NCBI GenBank assembly: GCA_022316685.1
Contig: JAKJHU010000037.1
Coordinates: 21,351,188-21,415,187 of the forward strand
DNA length: 64,000 bases
DNA from: Progne subis subis
Taxonomy: Eukaryota; Chordata; Aves; Passeriformes; Hirundinidae
Reading direction: 5' to 3'
The translations under genes were made by a program, and so were the position numbers. A model generated the notes under the pieces. That model was not told the DNA's origin and made no database searches. It saw nothing but the letters and a program-made list of their open reading frames with translations. Positions 28,201 to 38,403 of the stretch are shown in pieces; positions within the stretch are counted from its first letter, which is position 1; each line of letters starts with the position of its first letter.

Positions 28201-31200
28201 AAAGCAAGAAGCTGCAAAGGGTGCTGGTTAAATTCCTCAGAGACATTCAGGGATAATGATTCCGTGGAGATTTAGCTGAACTTCTCCCATTCATGTTAAC
28301 TAAATCCCTGTATGGATTGTACTGACAATTGACCCTTCAGTCTCCAGTGGAGGAAGGCTTTGGCTCCAGAGTGTACAAGCATCAACTTAATCCCCTGGCA
28401 GCACTGTGGTACCACAGGCTGTCTAACATCTGCTCCCAGAAAGCTGTTGCAGCAGTAGTCAGCTGATTTAGTTTTATATCAAAACTAGTGCTGAAGGAAT
28501 TACTAACTCAACATACTTTTTCTAAAAGAGTCTGATGTAGGGCCTCTGATATTTGAATTAGGTGTGAGAACCACAAGTTTGAAGCTAACATGTGCCACTG
28601 CTCAGATGAGAAGTGACAAGGGAAAGATGATTTGTTCAGTGGCGCAGAGAGAGTGCTAGAGAGGAAAAGGAGGAGGAAACCATTATTTTCACAGGAATAA
28701 ACAATGAGACAAATTTGCCAGTCATGTGATAACAGGGTGAAAGTGTTACATATATATAGTGGTCAGAGAAAATGTCTTCTGGATTCAAGAGCAGTGATTT
28801 ATTTATAAAGCAAAGCCAGAAAAATCTCTCTTCTCCCCATACCCCTACCACATCTGTCTGTCTGTTGGCTTAAACAGCATAGTGGTTCTGCACCAAGGAA
28901 TGCATTTGTTGCTTTTCCTTCTGCAGTCTTCCTTACTGGCAAAACACATTAGAAAATGTTCTGCTTCAGTCCATTTCCCAGTGTTTTATCTGCTTCTTCC
29001 CTCCAAGCCTTTTTCTGTTGAAATCGTCATCCATGCTTGCATGTGAACTGCATATAACAACTGTGCTTTCACCTAAAATGTGGCTGCTGTTGCAGTCTGG
29101 GTGTGTCACTGCAGCAGGAGAGCACTGCTCTTCCAGAGAGGAATACAGAGGCCATTCCTCACATAATGTTTCTGTTCCTTTTGGTGGGAGACTTGATCTC
29201 CTCAGCTTAACAGATGGACTGTGACTTGCTGAGGAAAGACCCAAATGCATTAGCACTAAACCAGAGACTGTAGCTTAGACCTGATTCAGACCTTGCCTAC
29301 TTTTGGGGTTTGGACTTCACTCTCTTGTTGCCCTGCTTTGCCCTTCAGATCTGGGGTTTTTTGTTTTATTTTTGGGGTTTTTTTTCTCTATCTATAATGA
29401 CTTTGTCCCAAATTAAATTCTTTATCTCGCAGTATTTTGTAGGTTAATCCCTTGGTAACAGCAGTTTGGCTTTCCTAGTCAGACCATGGAGCTGTTGGGT
29501 GAATTGTGTGTAGAATGATTCAAACTGCAAGTATAGAGTTTAGTCCTTCAAAGAATCATTCCCCAGGTGTTTAATTATTGTAGTATTGCATTGAAGAGAT
29601 TTTGATTAGATTAATGTCTTGAGGTGGGGAGTGGGGTAATTATTTTTCTCAGAATTTCAGTTTATACTGTAGTTTCAGTTATGTCACCTCCTAAGCTTCT
29701 CTTTTGCTTAATTCAATAAGAACTAATTTTTTAAGACTGAACAATTTTTTTGGTTTTCCTTGATTTTGGTGAGTTTGAGCAGCACAAATATCAATCCAGT
29801 TGGTTCCTTCCCTTCAAAGCCTTCCTTTGCTTTTCCCTGTTAGAGTTCTGCTTAAACCTCATCATTATGTCTCTGCTCTAGCAAGAGGGATATCATATCT
29901 TCTACTGTCATTTAACTTTTGGTTGGTCAGTCTGTAGACCTTTGTAATTTTTAATTATGAATTGGTCATTTGTAATCCTAGTTCTTCACCAAAAACATCA
30001 AAGTTTTTGAGAGAGAACGGTGCTCAAAGTGCTACATTTGAGTGGTGGAAAGATGTGGCTCCTACTTTTCAAGCTCTCAGTGTGTAAAGCATTTGGCCAT
30101 GTGGTACTATACTAGAAGAGCTTCAGAGTGATGGACAAGAAGAGGGTCTGTGTCTGGGTTATGAATCTCAGAGCTGTTTAGGTCTTGGTATAAAGCAGAA
30201 ATGTAGGAAAGCTTTTGCTTTCCTACACAGGCTGTTGTGGTTCAGTTCATGTAGAAGTTGGGAGAATTGCTCATGTTGGGTATCTCAGTTGCTCTGCTCA
30301 ATTTTCCAGAGCAATTGCTCAAAATGCAGCTGGTTTGGTAACTTCTTGCTCTAGCAGCTTCTCTATCTGCTGCTGCTGCTTTTGGAAAAGGCCCCTACCC
30401 TCCCCAACACCAGGTTTTCGTGTCCTAGCTCGTCACTCTACAGGCACACCTGAATACTGTGAGGCAGATGAATCTAAGGGTCAAAAGGGACCATCTCTCT
30501 ACATGGGAGACAGATGACCATGGTCATGTAGCTCAAGCCAGAAATAAATGCTCTAAAAAGCTCTTCTACTGCTTTCCTTTTTAGGGGATGCTGTTCAATG
30601 AGATTCCACTGTCCCAAAGTAATTGAATGGTTCTCTTATGGTTCCCATTTAATTTATTTATACAGGCTGTAGATACTGAAAAACATGTCCCAAGTCTCAG
30701 AGCAACTTTTGAGGTAGTTACATTATAGGATTCACTGTTTCCATCAAAGATAAACCAAAACAGGCAAAATTGGGGCCACCCCTCCTCTTTGGAGCTGTAG
30801 AGTAGATTCCATTCCCTGTGCTTGGAGGGTTTTCCTCATTGTACAAATGAGAGGAAAACACGTACATGACCCATAAGGTCTGCACGAGTGGACTTTCTAA
30901 TAGTGCATCTCATAAAGTCATCATCCACAGGGCCTGTGGAACATGTGCATGCCAGAGCAGGTCACCTCAGCACAGAAGGAGGCTCAGGACAGATGGGGTT
31001 AAGGCAGCATCGCTCACTGCAGCTAAAGAAGCTTCAGTTTTCTCACCCTGCAGGGCAGGGTCATGTTCTCCCAGCTGTCAGCTCCTCCCTGTGAACCTCC
31101 TGTTCTCTGCACACCCTGCACCCTTGCAGCCCATAGCAGGAGCTGCGGTTTTTAAGTACTGCTCACAAAGCTGTTTTGACGTGATGTACCTACTGTATGT

Positions 31201-32734
31201 AATAAGGGCATCATTTCCCCAAGGGGTCAAACTGTGCTTGATTTCAGCTGCTTTGACTGATGTGTGACTTCTACCTGGAAATGGCACCTGCACGATAGAA
31301 AGCTTGCTTTCAATTGAAATTGAGCTGTTGCTATATGTGGTAAATGGATGGCTCTTTGCATTGTATCAGCAAATGTTAAGAATCTTATTCTGCTTTTGCC
31401 CTTTAGAATAAATAAAATATTTATATTTTATTGCCAGAAGGGAATTTGCTCATTTCATAAGCTGCTCTGGACTATTGTGGGGAAATTAAAATGATGGCCT
31501 TCCTCCTCTTTTGATTTTTGCTTCAAATTTGAAAACTTAGCAGTAGCACTTTGTTAAAGTTTGTTGTTGAAGCCGCTTGCTTCTAACAAAAGTTAGGGAG
31601 CCAGGCAAGTTCTGCAGAGGTAGCCCACTGGGGATGCTGGATTTTGAATGGCAGCTCAGTGTCTTGGAAAAGCGTTTTCCTTTGGAGCTGCCTACGGCGC
31701 AGCAGTACTAATGCAGGGCAGGGCACACACGAGAAGGATCTCTCCAGCGAACCGTGCTGTGGAAAGATGGAAAGCACTTGAGAGGAAAGCTGTAAATGCA
31801 GCTGTGCTTAATGGCAGTCCAGAAGGGATGCTCTAAAAGTCAGCCAGACTTTTTGAGCTCAGATAACATTGAGGTCAACTCAGGTTACTAGCCCTGTTGC
31901 CTATAATTTGAAAGTTGTTCAGAACTGGTGTCACCTGCAGCGAGGATACAACCTTTCCTTGTGTCAGGGATTCATCTTTCAGTGGGAATGTATATTCAAA
32001 GAGACAGCTTTGGATAATATTGTGCATGAGAACAATGGGAAATGATTACTTAGTAATTAGGGCTTTTTACAGTAGCTATATAAGTCAGTGAATATGGGGT
32101 TCTTCCCCCCAGCCTCCCCAGGAAAATGTGTTTGCAGGACTGTGGGAGTTAGCATTATTTTGGGAAAGTAGTATGTCTGACCTCAGGAAGGAGGCTGTGT
32201 TGATTTTTTAAAGCAGGTGATAGTAAAAGTGTCTTGTCCATTTAGTGATCTAAACGTTGAGAGAAAATTGTGTGAAAACTACAGCAGAGAGGTTCAGAAA
32301 ACCTTGGACAAGCTGAAAATGGGAGGACATCAGGATGCTATGGTACAGCATCTAACTGTTGGCATATCACTGTCTGACTATTTAAAATGTTCGCTCACCA
32401 GAACAGATAACAAACAGATAGTGATGTTGAAAGCTGACTTTTTTTTCTAGGGAAATACCAGTACTACATATCCCTCAATTAGAAGTAAAGTAAGTACATT
32501 TTAATGTAATATTATGACATGCTGATTTCCTCAGGTAACAGCTCATTTTGTACTTTCTTGCATGAAGATTGTCTAGTTTTATGCTACAGTGAACACCATG
32601 GGGCAAGATTACATGAGGAATGCTTTCTTCTGAGGTGTTTTGGGATCTTTTTCTCCCTACAGGAGAGCCACACAGATGAGCATGAAGGCGAAGAGCAAGT
32701 CCATGAACAGCCCCAGCAGCAGGATGAGTACTGA
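10057..32734 (+). CDS. MAPRE2: MAPRE2 (EB2/RP1), 3' part of gene: five coding exons
   Basis: Microtubule-associated protein RP/EB family member 2 binds growing microtubule plus ends through an N-terminal calponin-homology (CH) domain and recruits partners through a C-terminal EB-homology coiled coil and an acidic tail. The joined exons 10057-10202, 11805-12018, 22827-22966, 27363-27521 and 32663-32734 give about 243 residues in one open frame, with GT-AG sites and matching phases (1/0, 0/1, 1/0, 0/0, 0/stop). The linker [16 protein letters not shown] and the stretch [14 protein letters not shown] match EB2 rather than EB1 or EB3, as I remember the human sequences. The human protein is about 327 residues, so roughly the first 84 (start codon and first part of the CH domain) are missing; I found no exon for them in 1-10056. 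The identification is by recall, not by a search, but the agreement is extensive. Confidence 0.97.
10722..10831. repeat. Triple 18-mer repeat (two direct, one inverted) with hairpins
   Basis: TGTAGAGTTAAGGTACAA occurs at 10722-10739 and 10814-10831, and a near-perfect inverted copy (GTACCTTAGCTCTGCA) at about 10788-10803. Between them lies a perfect 8-bp inverted repeat, CTATGTAC (10761-10768) and GTACATAG (10777-10784), with an 8-nt loop. Confidence 0.85.
11676..11729 (+). CDS. MAPRE2: Candidate 54-nt cassette exon of MAPRE2
   Basis: Acceptor CCCTTTCTTTCAG at 11675 and donor CAA|GTAAGT at 11730 bracket 18 stop-free codons, phase 0 at both ends like the neighbouring exon junction. The product would be [18 protein letters not shown], inserted inside the CH domain between NVDK and VIPVEK. 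The intron to the next exon would be only 75 nt, near the vertebrate minimum, which argues against efficient inclusion. It could equally be a pseudo-exon. Confidence 0.25.
11805..12018 (+). CDS. MAPRE2: MAPRE2 coding exon: end of CH domain and start of linker
   Basis: 214 nt; acceptor CTATCTTTTAG at 11804, donor GCAG|GTATTT at 12019. It encodes [15 protein letters not shown], then the [12 protein letters not shown] block that closes the CH domain, then the linker [18 protein letters not shown] and [12 protein letters not shown]. Phase 0 in, phase 1 out. A candidate 54-nt exon lies only 75 nt upstream (see findings). Confidence 0.97.
12578..13068 (+). mobile_element. Solo LTR of an avian endogenous retrovirus
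   Basis: It starts TGTATTGGGTTTTGCTAGG, contains ACTAAAACAGTGTTGATA and CAGGACAGCTGACCCC, and ends with CTATTAAACTGTCTTTATC and CAACCC. These match a common avian LTR family as I remember it. No internal gag/pol is present. The 3' end is truncated or diverged, so the terminal CA and a target duplication cannot be assigned. Confidence 0.78.
14497..14790 (-). repeat. CR1 LINE, internal RT fragment
   Basis: Read on the - strand it matches the CR1 reverse-transcriptase C-terminal region: ...VNLMRFNxAKCKVLHLG...[12 protein letters not shown]...QKAKxILG, from memory of the avian consensus. It is a decayed fragment without its 3' end, sitting in the large MAPRE2 intron. Confidence 0.82.
18730..19490 (-). 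repeat. CR1 LINE, ~760-bp fragment
   Basis: The - strand carries the CR1 RT C-terminus: [26 protein letters not shown], and the end [20 protein letters not shown] with [19 protein letters not shown]. Frameshifts interrupt the frame near 19180. The copy lacks the canonical ATTCTATGATT end. A 164-codon open frame at 18684-19178 belongs to it and is not a host gene. Confidence 0.92.
21401..21426. repeat. Poly-T run, 26 nt
   Basis: Uninterrupted T26 in the large MAPRE2 intron. Confidence 0.9.
22827..22966 (+). CDS. MAPRE2: MAPRE2 coding exon: Ser/Pro-rich basic linker
   Basis: 140 nt; acceptor TGTGTTTTTCAG at 22826, donor GAACAG|GTAAAT at 22967. It encodes [20 protein letters not shown], then [20 protein letters not shown] and IQLSEQ. 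The linker is basic and rich in Ser, Pro and Lys; in EB proteins this segment adds microtubule affinity by charge and is phosphorylated. The last residues begin the coiled coil. Phase 1 in, phase 0 out. Confidence 0.96.
22967..27362 (+). other. MAPRE2: MAPRE2 intron, no recognisable element
   Basis: A 4.4-kb intron between the linker and EB-homology exons. I see no repeat family, exon or RNA gene in it apart from a short homopurine stretch near 23092-23120. Confidence 0.8.
27363..27521 (+). CDS. MAPRE2: MAPRE2 coding exon: EB-homology coiled-coil domain
   Basis: 159 nt, 53 codons, phase 0 at both ends; acceptor TTTATATGCAG at 27362, donor CAC|GTAAGT at 27522. It encodes [20 protein letters not shown], then [20 protein letters not shown] and a short helix ending LYASDEH. 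This is the dimeric EB-homology domain: the [10 protein letters not shown] block forms the pocket that binds SxIP-motif partners in the family. The key aromatic and hydrophobic residues are intact. Confidence 0.97.
27632..27657. repeat. Perfect 11-bp hairpin
   Basis: AGCTAGGATTC, loop CTGT, GAATCCTAGCT. It lies 110 nt after the donor of the EB-homology exon, in the MAPRE2 intron. Confidence 0.9.
27682..27695. repeat. 14-bp palindrome TTTGCAATTGCAAA
   Basis: A perfect palindrome 25 nt after the hairpin at 27632-27657, flanked by an octamer-like TTTGCATTTGC. It could be a factor-binding dyad; no direct support. Confidence 0.8.
32451..32489 (+). CDS. MAPRE2: Candidate 39-nt microexon of MAPRE2
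   Basis: A run of pyrimidines and AG (TTTTTTTTCTAG, preceded by the branch-like GCTGAC) is followed by 39 nt without a stop and a consensus donor AAA|GTAAGT. It is phase 0 at both ends, matching the flanking exons, so inclusion would keep the frame. It would insert [13 protein letters not shown] between the EB-homology domain and the acidic tail. The next intron would be 173 nt. I do not know this insert from published EB2 isoforms. It is a prediction from splice signals only. Confidence 0.4.
32663..32734 (+). CDS. MAPRE2: MAPRE2 last coding exon: acidic tail and stop
   Basis: Acceptor TTTCTCCCTACAG at 32662; coding 32663-32731 and stop TGA at 32732-32734. It encodes [20 protein letters not shown] followed by DEY. 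The tail is acidic and Gln-rich and ends in a tyrosine, as in EB1/EB2, where the terminal EEY/F motif is bound by CAP-Gly domains. Here the motif reads DEY rather than EEY. The length (23 residues) is close to the human tail (24 by recall). Confidence 0.95.
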   Translation, partial: ESHTDEHEGEEQVHEQPQQQDEY

Positions 32735-35660
32735 CTCACGCAGCATCTCTGACAATTTTCGTTTTGTGTGAGAACTTTCTTCTGGAGAATGGAACATGTG
32801 CGGCCTCAAACTTGAAATCAGTTCACTCCCAGTCTGCCATTAACATTTATGTACCATAGTGAGTGCCAGCCAACCCCTGCATTCTGTACCAATACTTTGC
32901 CAAGATGCATTTGCAGACGTCTTCTTTCAGTGTATCTTCCCAAGAGGTTGTAGGGCTACATCACCTACTGTACATCACTGCAACGTCACCACTTGGCTGC
33001 TTGAGATTTGTTCTGCTCTTTAAAAATATATATATTTATTTTTTTTTTCCTTTTTCGTCTTAAGTATGATACACTTGTAACTTGTTCTGACATATTTATA
33101 TTGGCATTTTGTGTGGCAAGGAGTTCTGTACCACTAGCTGTGTCTCTCACTTTGTGGTGCTTTTGCATTTTCTAGTACATCTGCCTTGGGGCATCAATTT
33201 GGCCGAACAGTTGAAATAAAGGGATACAGTGGATGTCATACTCAAGCCATAACGATGAGGTTGTGCTGTGGAGGAAAATGCTCGTGTTGCTCACATTTAT
33301 TCCTCTCCTGTCTTCACAAATGGCAGGCAGAGCATTTGTTTCACGGGGAGATTTAACTCCTGTGTTAGGAAGCTTGTTAGAAAGCTGCATGGTATGTTTT
33401 TTTGGCTGATTTCTGGAGGAACAGACATCCACTTCGGCTTTTTGCAAACCCTCCCGGTTTCCTAACTAGTCAGTAGACATTTCCCAGCTTTTTTTCCTTT
33501 CTCAGGATTCCAGTCCCAGCCTCCAGCTGCAGCTCTACCTCTGCAGAGCTCAGTGCTGAGTGAGGAGAAATCTCCTTGACACAAGTGTAGCTGCAGGACA
33601 CGGTCTCTGCCATCATCCTTGACTTCCTGCCTCTCAGAAAAGGAGAAAGTAGGCCAGCCATTTCTTTCCACTTTCCTTCCCCCTTCCACTGCCCCAGTCA
33701 TACAAGTATAGAAGACAGAAATTTTGTCACAGTGCAAAGTATGGGGGAAAACAGCAACAGCACTGGCCCCGAACTGTACCCCAAACTCCCCTGTAAGTGG
33801 ATAGTGGACACTTCACTGGTTTAAGGCTGCTTCTGAAGGATGGAGAAGCGATGATGAGTCCTGAAGGCAGGGCACACAGCAGAAGGGCTGAGGGGACCAT
33901 CTGACTGAGGGTACAGAGCTGGTTCTGTGCTTGGCTGACCTTCCTCCTTCGAGGCCAGTGTGGTGCAGAACCGTGTGTGCACTGGAGACTCTGCGGTGGG
34001 AGTGTTCCCTTCCAGTGTGGTCCCTTGGCCCTGTTCTAAATTGTTGTATTTTATAAACAGAGGTATCTTGAAGTATAAAAAGCATTTCTTGTTCTTCTCT
34101 TACCACTGTGCATGGTAGTCTCTCTGGTTGTTTAATCCCTGGCATTCTTGGTCTCTCACTTCATTTTCTGAATTCTGCTTTGTTGTGCTGATTTAGCAGG
34201 TACGTGGAAGCCCCATCCCAGTTCACTGAAAAACTCCACAGCCTATTGAACAGCTAAATCGTTCTATGCATTCTTAGGCTCCTAAAGCCTTCGGTCCCCA
34301 GCCTACGCTTCCATAGAAAGGTTTCCAATGAATCAGCCCCCAGGCACACACACGTGCACATGCCGTTTTCCATTCCTAATCAATCTTCTGCAGCTAAGTG
34401 GCTCTTAGTTAAATGTGAGAACCCTGCTGTTGTGTTGCACCACCGACAATATATAAAATGCTGTTGTTGAGCACCAGAACAGATATTTCCAGTTCCTTGA
34501 TCCTCCCCCTGCACAGCAGAAGAGTTTCTGGACCCTGCAGGCTGAAGTTATCCCAGCCCTGCACCCAGTATTGACCTCGCATCCTACCCAGTGATGAAAT
34601 CAAAGTACTGCAACCTGCAGGCCAGCACTTTCCTCTCCCGTTTCAATTGGTTACAAATAAGGTCTGGTTTATAAAATCGTGTTTTTTCCAAAACAATTAT
34701 TTCCAAGAATCACCACAAATGGGGGAATTGTCATTTTTGTTGTATTTGTGTTTATTAGAACATATGTACTTATTACAATTGTCATTGTAATAAACAGTAG
34801 TTCTTCATAATACTGTTGAAGAGCAGTTACTAATTTTTTTTCCAGACTCCACAATGTCCTTTAGCCTTTATGGGATCTCTAAATGGGGCAAGGAGTTTGG
34901 GATCAGGCTATAAACTTAATTTCATCAGCACGTCTCTGCTTACTGGAGTTCATCCTTCCGCCAACACTTGACCAGGTGCATGGAGAGCACTTCAAGGGAA
35001 AACATTTTTCTGAAAGTGCAAATGGCTGGGGTTGCTGAGCTCCCCAGACAGTTCATAGCCAGGCTGTTGTGCCTCTCTTCTTTTCTCTCTTTTGAAGCAC
35101 ATGTGAAAAAAAAAAAAAAAAGAAAAAAGAAAAAAAGCTGAACTTCGTTTCCTGAAAATTCCTTGTATCCTGTTTCTGATCTGAGGACCACAGCCCTCTC
35201 ACTGCTTTTATCAAGGGGGGAGTGACTGATGTAGGGAGCCAGGGCAGTGAAATTCTTTGGGGGCACCAGAAATTTGGCTGTGCTGAGGGGAGACCAGTGT
35301 TCTAAAAGGGGAAAGAGTTGTCCTTCCCCCCCACCCCCTGTGAGTAACCCATTCTTCTGTTATGGTTTTAATATGCATTTGTAATTACCTTTACTAAATA
35401 GCACACCATAAATCTTTGGTTATATATTAAATGTAAACTGAAAGGAATGTAAACATATGTATTGTTAATTATAAATAGATAAGTAATGGCATAATAGATA
35501 CAAAAAAAAAGTCTTATTCAGATGTATCAGTCATTTTACATTATCCACAAACTGTCGCATGATAGAGTAGATTTTTGTCTGAATATGTGAATAACTTGAC
35601 TTGCGTTTATCTTTTTACATATTTAATAAAAAAATATATGTTAAAATCTGTCTAGCTCTA
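32735..35660 (+). other. MAPRE2: Probable MAPRE2 3' UTR with alternative poly(A) sites
   Basis: No coding frame is supported after the stop. Three AATAAA hexamers occur at 33215-33220, 34789-34794 and 35635-35640, so the transcript could end near 33,240, 34,815 or 35,660. An AU-rich block with TATTTATT lies at about 33026-33050. A 16-A run and A-rich stretch sits at 35106-35136. The first site is the most likely end of a short form; use of the distal sites is inference. RNA 3'-end data would decide. Confidence 0.5.
33215..33220 (+). promoter_or_regulatory. MAPRE2: Proximal poly(A) signal of MAPRE2
   Basis: AATAAA about 480 nt after the MAPRE2 stop, followed by GT-rich sequence around 33229-33260. 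It is the first canonical hexamer on the sense strand after the stop codon. Confidence 0.5.
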
Positions 35661-37197
35661 GAGACTATTCGGAACTATTCTAAAATAATAATTTTCTGGA
35701 TTAAATACATTTTTTTGATTCATCAGGGGCTGCATGTGGGAGCAGGAAGAAAAAGACAGCTGCTTTAAAAACCCAGAAGTTCACTTATCCTGTGTGTGTG
35801 CATAGCATCTGTTTCCCCAAGAGCTCAGCAACCGTATTCCCTTTTGTAAATCAAAACAGAAAATGCATGTACGTATGTGCATGTAAACAGCACATTTTTC
35901 TTTATGGTAAATGCTTTCAGATTTTGGAGTGCAAACTCCCTTGGGTATTAGTCCACAGCAAAACTGGCAGCAGGCAGGAGGCAGAGAGAGCACTATAGAA
36001 AGGTACCAAAGCTCCCAGTGGGCTTCCTTGCAGTGGCCAGGTATTCAGGGATGAGTATTCAATGCCGTACCTAAAAGCCACCTAGATTTTACATTAAAGT
36101 ATGAGGTTTTGTTGGGAGACAAGGGGGGAAATTCATTGTAGTTCTCACAGCTCTGGTCTTTCATAGGTGGAGTAGTTGCTGCTCAAGCATAGGAGTTCTG
36201 AGCCTTGGATCAGGACCCTTTTCTTCTGTGTTGAAGTGAGCCTGTTGTGAGCCACCAGCCTGCACCCCACTGCTCCAGGGATCCCTGGGCCTCTGACAGA
36301 GGAGGGGAGGATGAAGCAGGGACCAGAGGAGCCCATTTCCAACCCAGGTGTTCAAACCTGGGAGAGCAGCTCTTGTTTAGTTGTTTTTCATAAGACCAGG
36401 AGGAAGGCATGTCCTTGGGTTAGTGCAAATGCTCTAAAGCATAAAAAAAATACCTATATTTTCCAGTTCAGATAGTTGAAAACTTTCTGCCATAATGTTG
36501 TGACCAAAAAAAATTTTTTGTTAGACTGTTAGGTCATCTACATACCTGACTGCAAAATAAATCTGTGACCGTACAGCCCTGTGAACAAAAGCATTTCTCT
36601 TCCTATTCATTGAACCAGTTGCCATCTATGATGGCTAATAATTCAATATATACACTGTGCAATACTTGATCTCTTTTTATACTTTGCTTTATACAGATTG
36701 TAGTGACAAATTGCTTTAAAGAGGAAAAAGGAAGTTATTTGCCGTGTTTTCATATAGAAGGTGAAAGAAACTGGCCAGAGATTAATGTCCTTTAAAAGTG
36801 ACACTTGGTTTCTCTTTAGAAAGGGACAAGTGCAGGCAGGTTGTGGTAGTTCAAGTTTTATAATTTCATTTAATGAATATTTCAAAATACTCCATTCCAG
36901 TGCATCAAATTTCACTGCTTCTGAGACCCTTATTTCCAGCTGTTTCCTAAATAAGTGCAAGACAGATGGAAAAAGGAAGCCTGTCCACAGTTTTCTCCAG
37001 TACAACCACATGCAATTTGGAGGTTTTTTTGTTTATTGTATCCTAATTCTTTTCTCACCAGAATTTCCTCAGTACTTGTGATGGAAAGGTGAAATAGAAA
37101 CTGCCTTTATAAAGCAAGTGAAACTTCTGTGGCATTGTATCAGGTATTGGATGTAGTAATTCATCAAACGAGACTGCTGGGTGTATGCAGCAACATC

Positions 37198-37248
37198 AAC
37201 CTCGTCAAATAGTCAGAAGTGCCTTTGTTGGCAAACCTCGTCAAATAG
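37198..37248. repeat. 15-bp direct repeat, 36-bp period
   Basis: AACCTCGTCAAATAG at 37198-37212 and 37234-37248. Confidence 0.85.
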
Positions 37249-37812
37249 CCTTCAGACTTACTCCAGGGGAGTCCTTGGGCAGTTAGGGAGCACCTCTGTG
37301 CTCCCCATGCTCCCTGGGCATCACACAGGGTCAGGGCATGGCTGCCACACCGTGGGGAGGAAGGCTGGGAGATGCCTCTTGTAGCTGCACTGCAGTGGTG
37401 CCGAAGGGCATCTTCCCTTCCCTGCCCAGCTCTGGGCAAAACCTCTGCCCCGGCAGTGCAGCATGGCCTGTCCCCTCTGCCTAGCTCACACCTGGAGCTG
37501 CCTGAGCTGTGACTCATCTGATGTTCATTTGTGGGGTGGGACCCTCCATGTGCGTGTTTGGTAGGTGGAACATGGATTCTTTCAAACCTGAAGGAACTTT
37601 CCAATATTTCTGCTTTGTGGAGAGCAGGAAGCTGATGTGCAAGCTTGTCTTCCTGGTGCCTGTGGTAAGGGCTGCCTGGGGAAATCAGCCCTGCTGGTTT
37701 TGGGGTAGGGCAACTGCTGTAACAGGCACCACCAGCTTAAACTGAAGCTGCTTGTACAACTTGCCAGTACTCCGCTGAAAATATTAATAGGAGCTACTGA
37801 TGTAGTAGTACA

Positions 37813-37850
37813 TACCTCCTATGTAAGTAGTATTTACCTCCTATGTAAGT
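37813..37850. repeat. 16-bp direct repeat, 22-bp period
   Basis: TACCTCCTATGTAAGT at 37813-37828 and 37835-37850. Confidence 0.85.
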
Positions 37851-38397
37851 TAGCTGCAGGGGAAAAATGATCAGGCTGGTGATAAACCCACAGAAACAGT
37901 CTAACTGGAAAAGATGAACTTCAGAGTCAGGTCAGCAGCTCAAAAATTGCACTTCCACCTGGCTTCTGGCAAGTGAGATGGTTAAATAGTTAATAAATGT
38001 GCCAGGCTGTCAATCACTTCCCTCGGTGCTTACCTTGGGGAAGTGGACAGATTGTTTAATTAGTGCTTCAAGGCCACAAAAGCCCTCTGGCTAGGGCAGC
38101 ATGTGAAAAGAGATGAAACTCAAATTCTTACTCCCTCCTCCAGGGCACACAGAAAACCCACATGTATTATAGATGAAGGGAGCAGTTTACATCTGCATGC
38201 AAACATGTAATGTTTAAAATTTTTTTTCTTGTTTCTTTTTCCTATGACATTTTCTAAAGCCACAAGAATTTGCTTCAAGCAGGCAGGCAAATAATGACTT
38301 GTTTAGCATTTCGTGCTGGTTGATGATGTTGGACTGAAACTAGTTTTGAAGAGAAATATGCAAATCTTTGAAGGTTTGCTGGCCAAATTTATTTTCA

Positions 38398-38403
38398 GCT
38401 GTT
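38398..38403 (-). promoter_or_regulatory. SELENOI-like: Possible poly(A) signal of the SELENOI-like gene
   Basis: AATAAA on the - strand about 690 nt after the second in-frame TGA. It is the first canonical hexamer in that direction that I found. The 3' UTR may be longer. Confidence 0.3.

Larger units (their letters stand above)
27522..32662 (+). other. MAPRE2: MAPRE2 intron before the last exon
   Basis: A 5.1-kb intron. It has a perfect hairpin (27632-27657) and a 14-bp palindrome (27682-27695) soon after the donor, a G/T-rich stretch at about 29351-29388, an open frame flush with an AG at 32217, and the candidate microexon at 32451-32489. Otherwise nothing is recognised. Confidence 0.8.

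Noticed and set aside
37164..37604. 146-codon - strand open frame between the two genes
   Set aside because: Low-complexity composition and no family resemblance; part of it comes from the 15-bp direct repeat.
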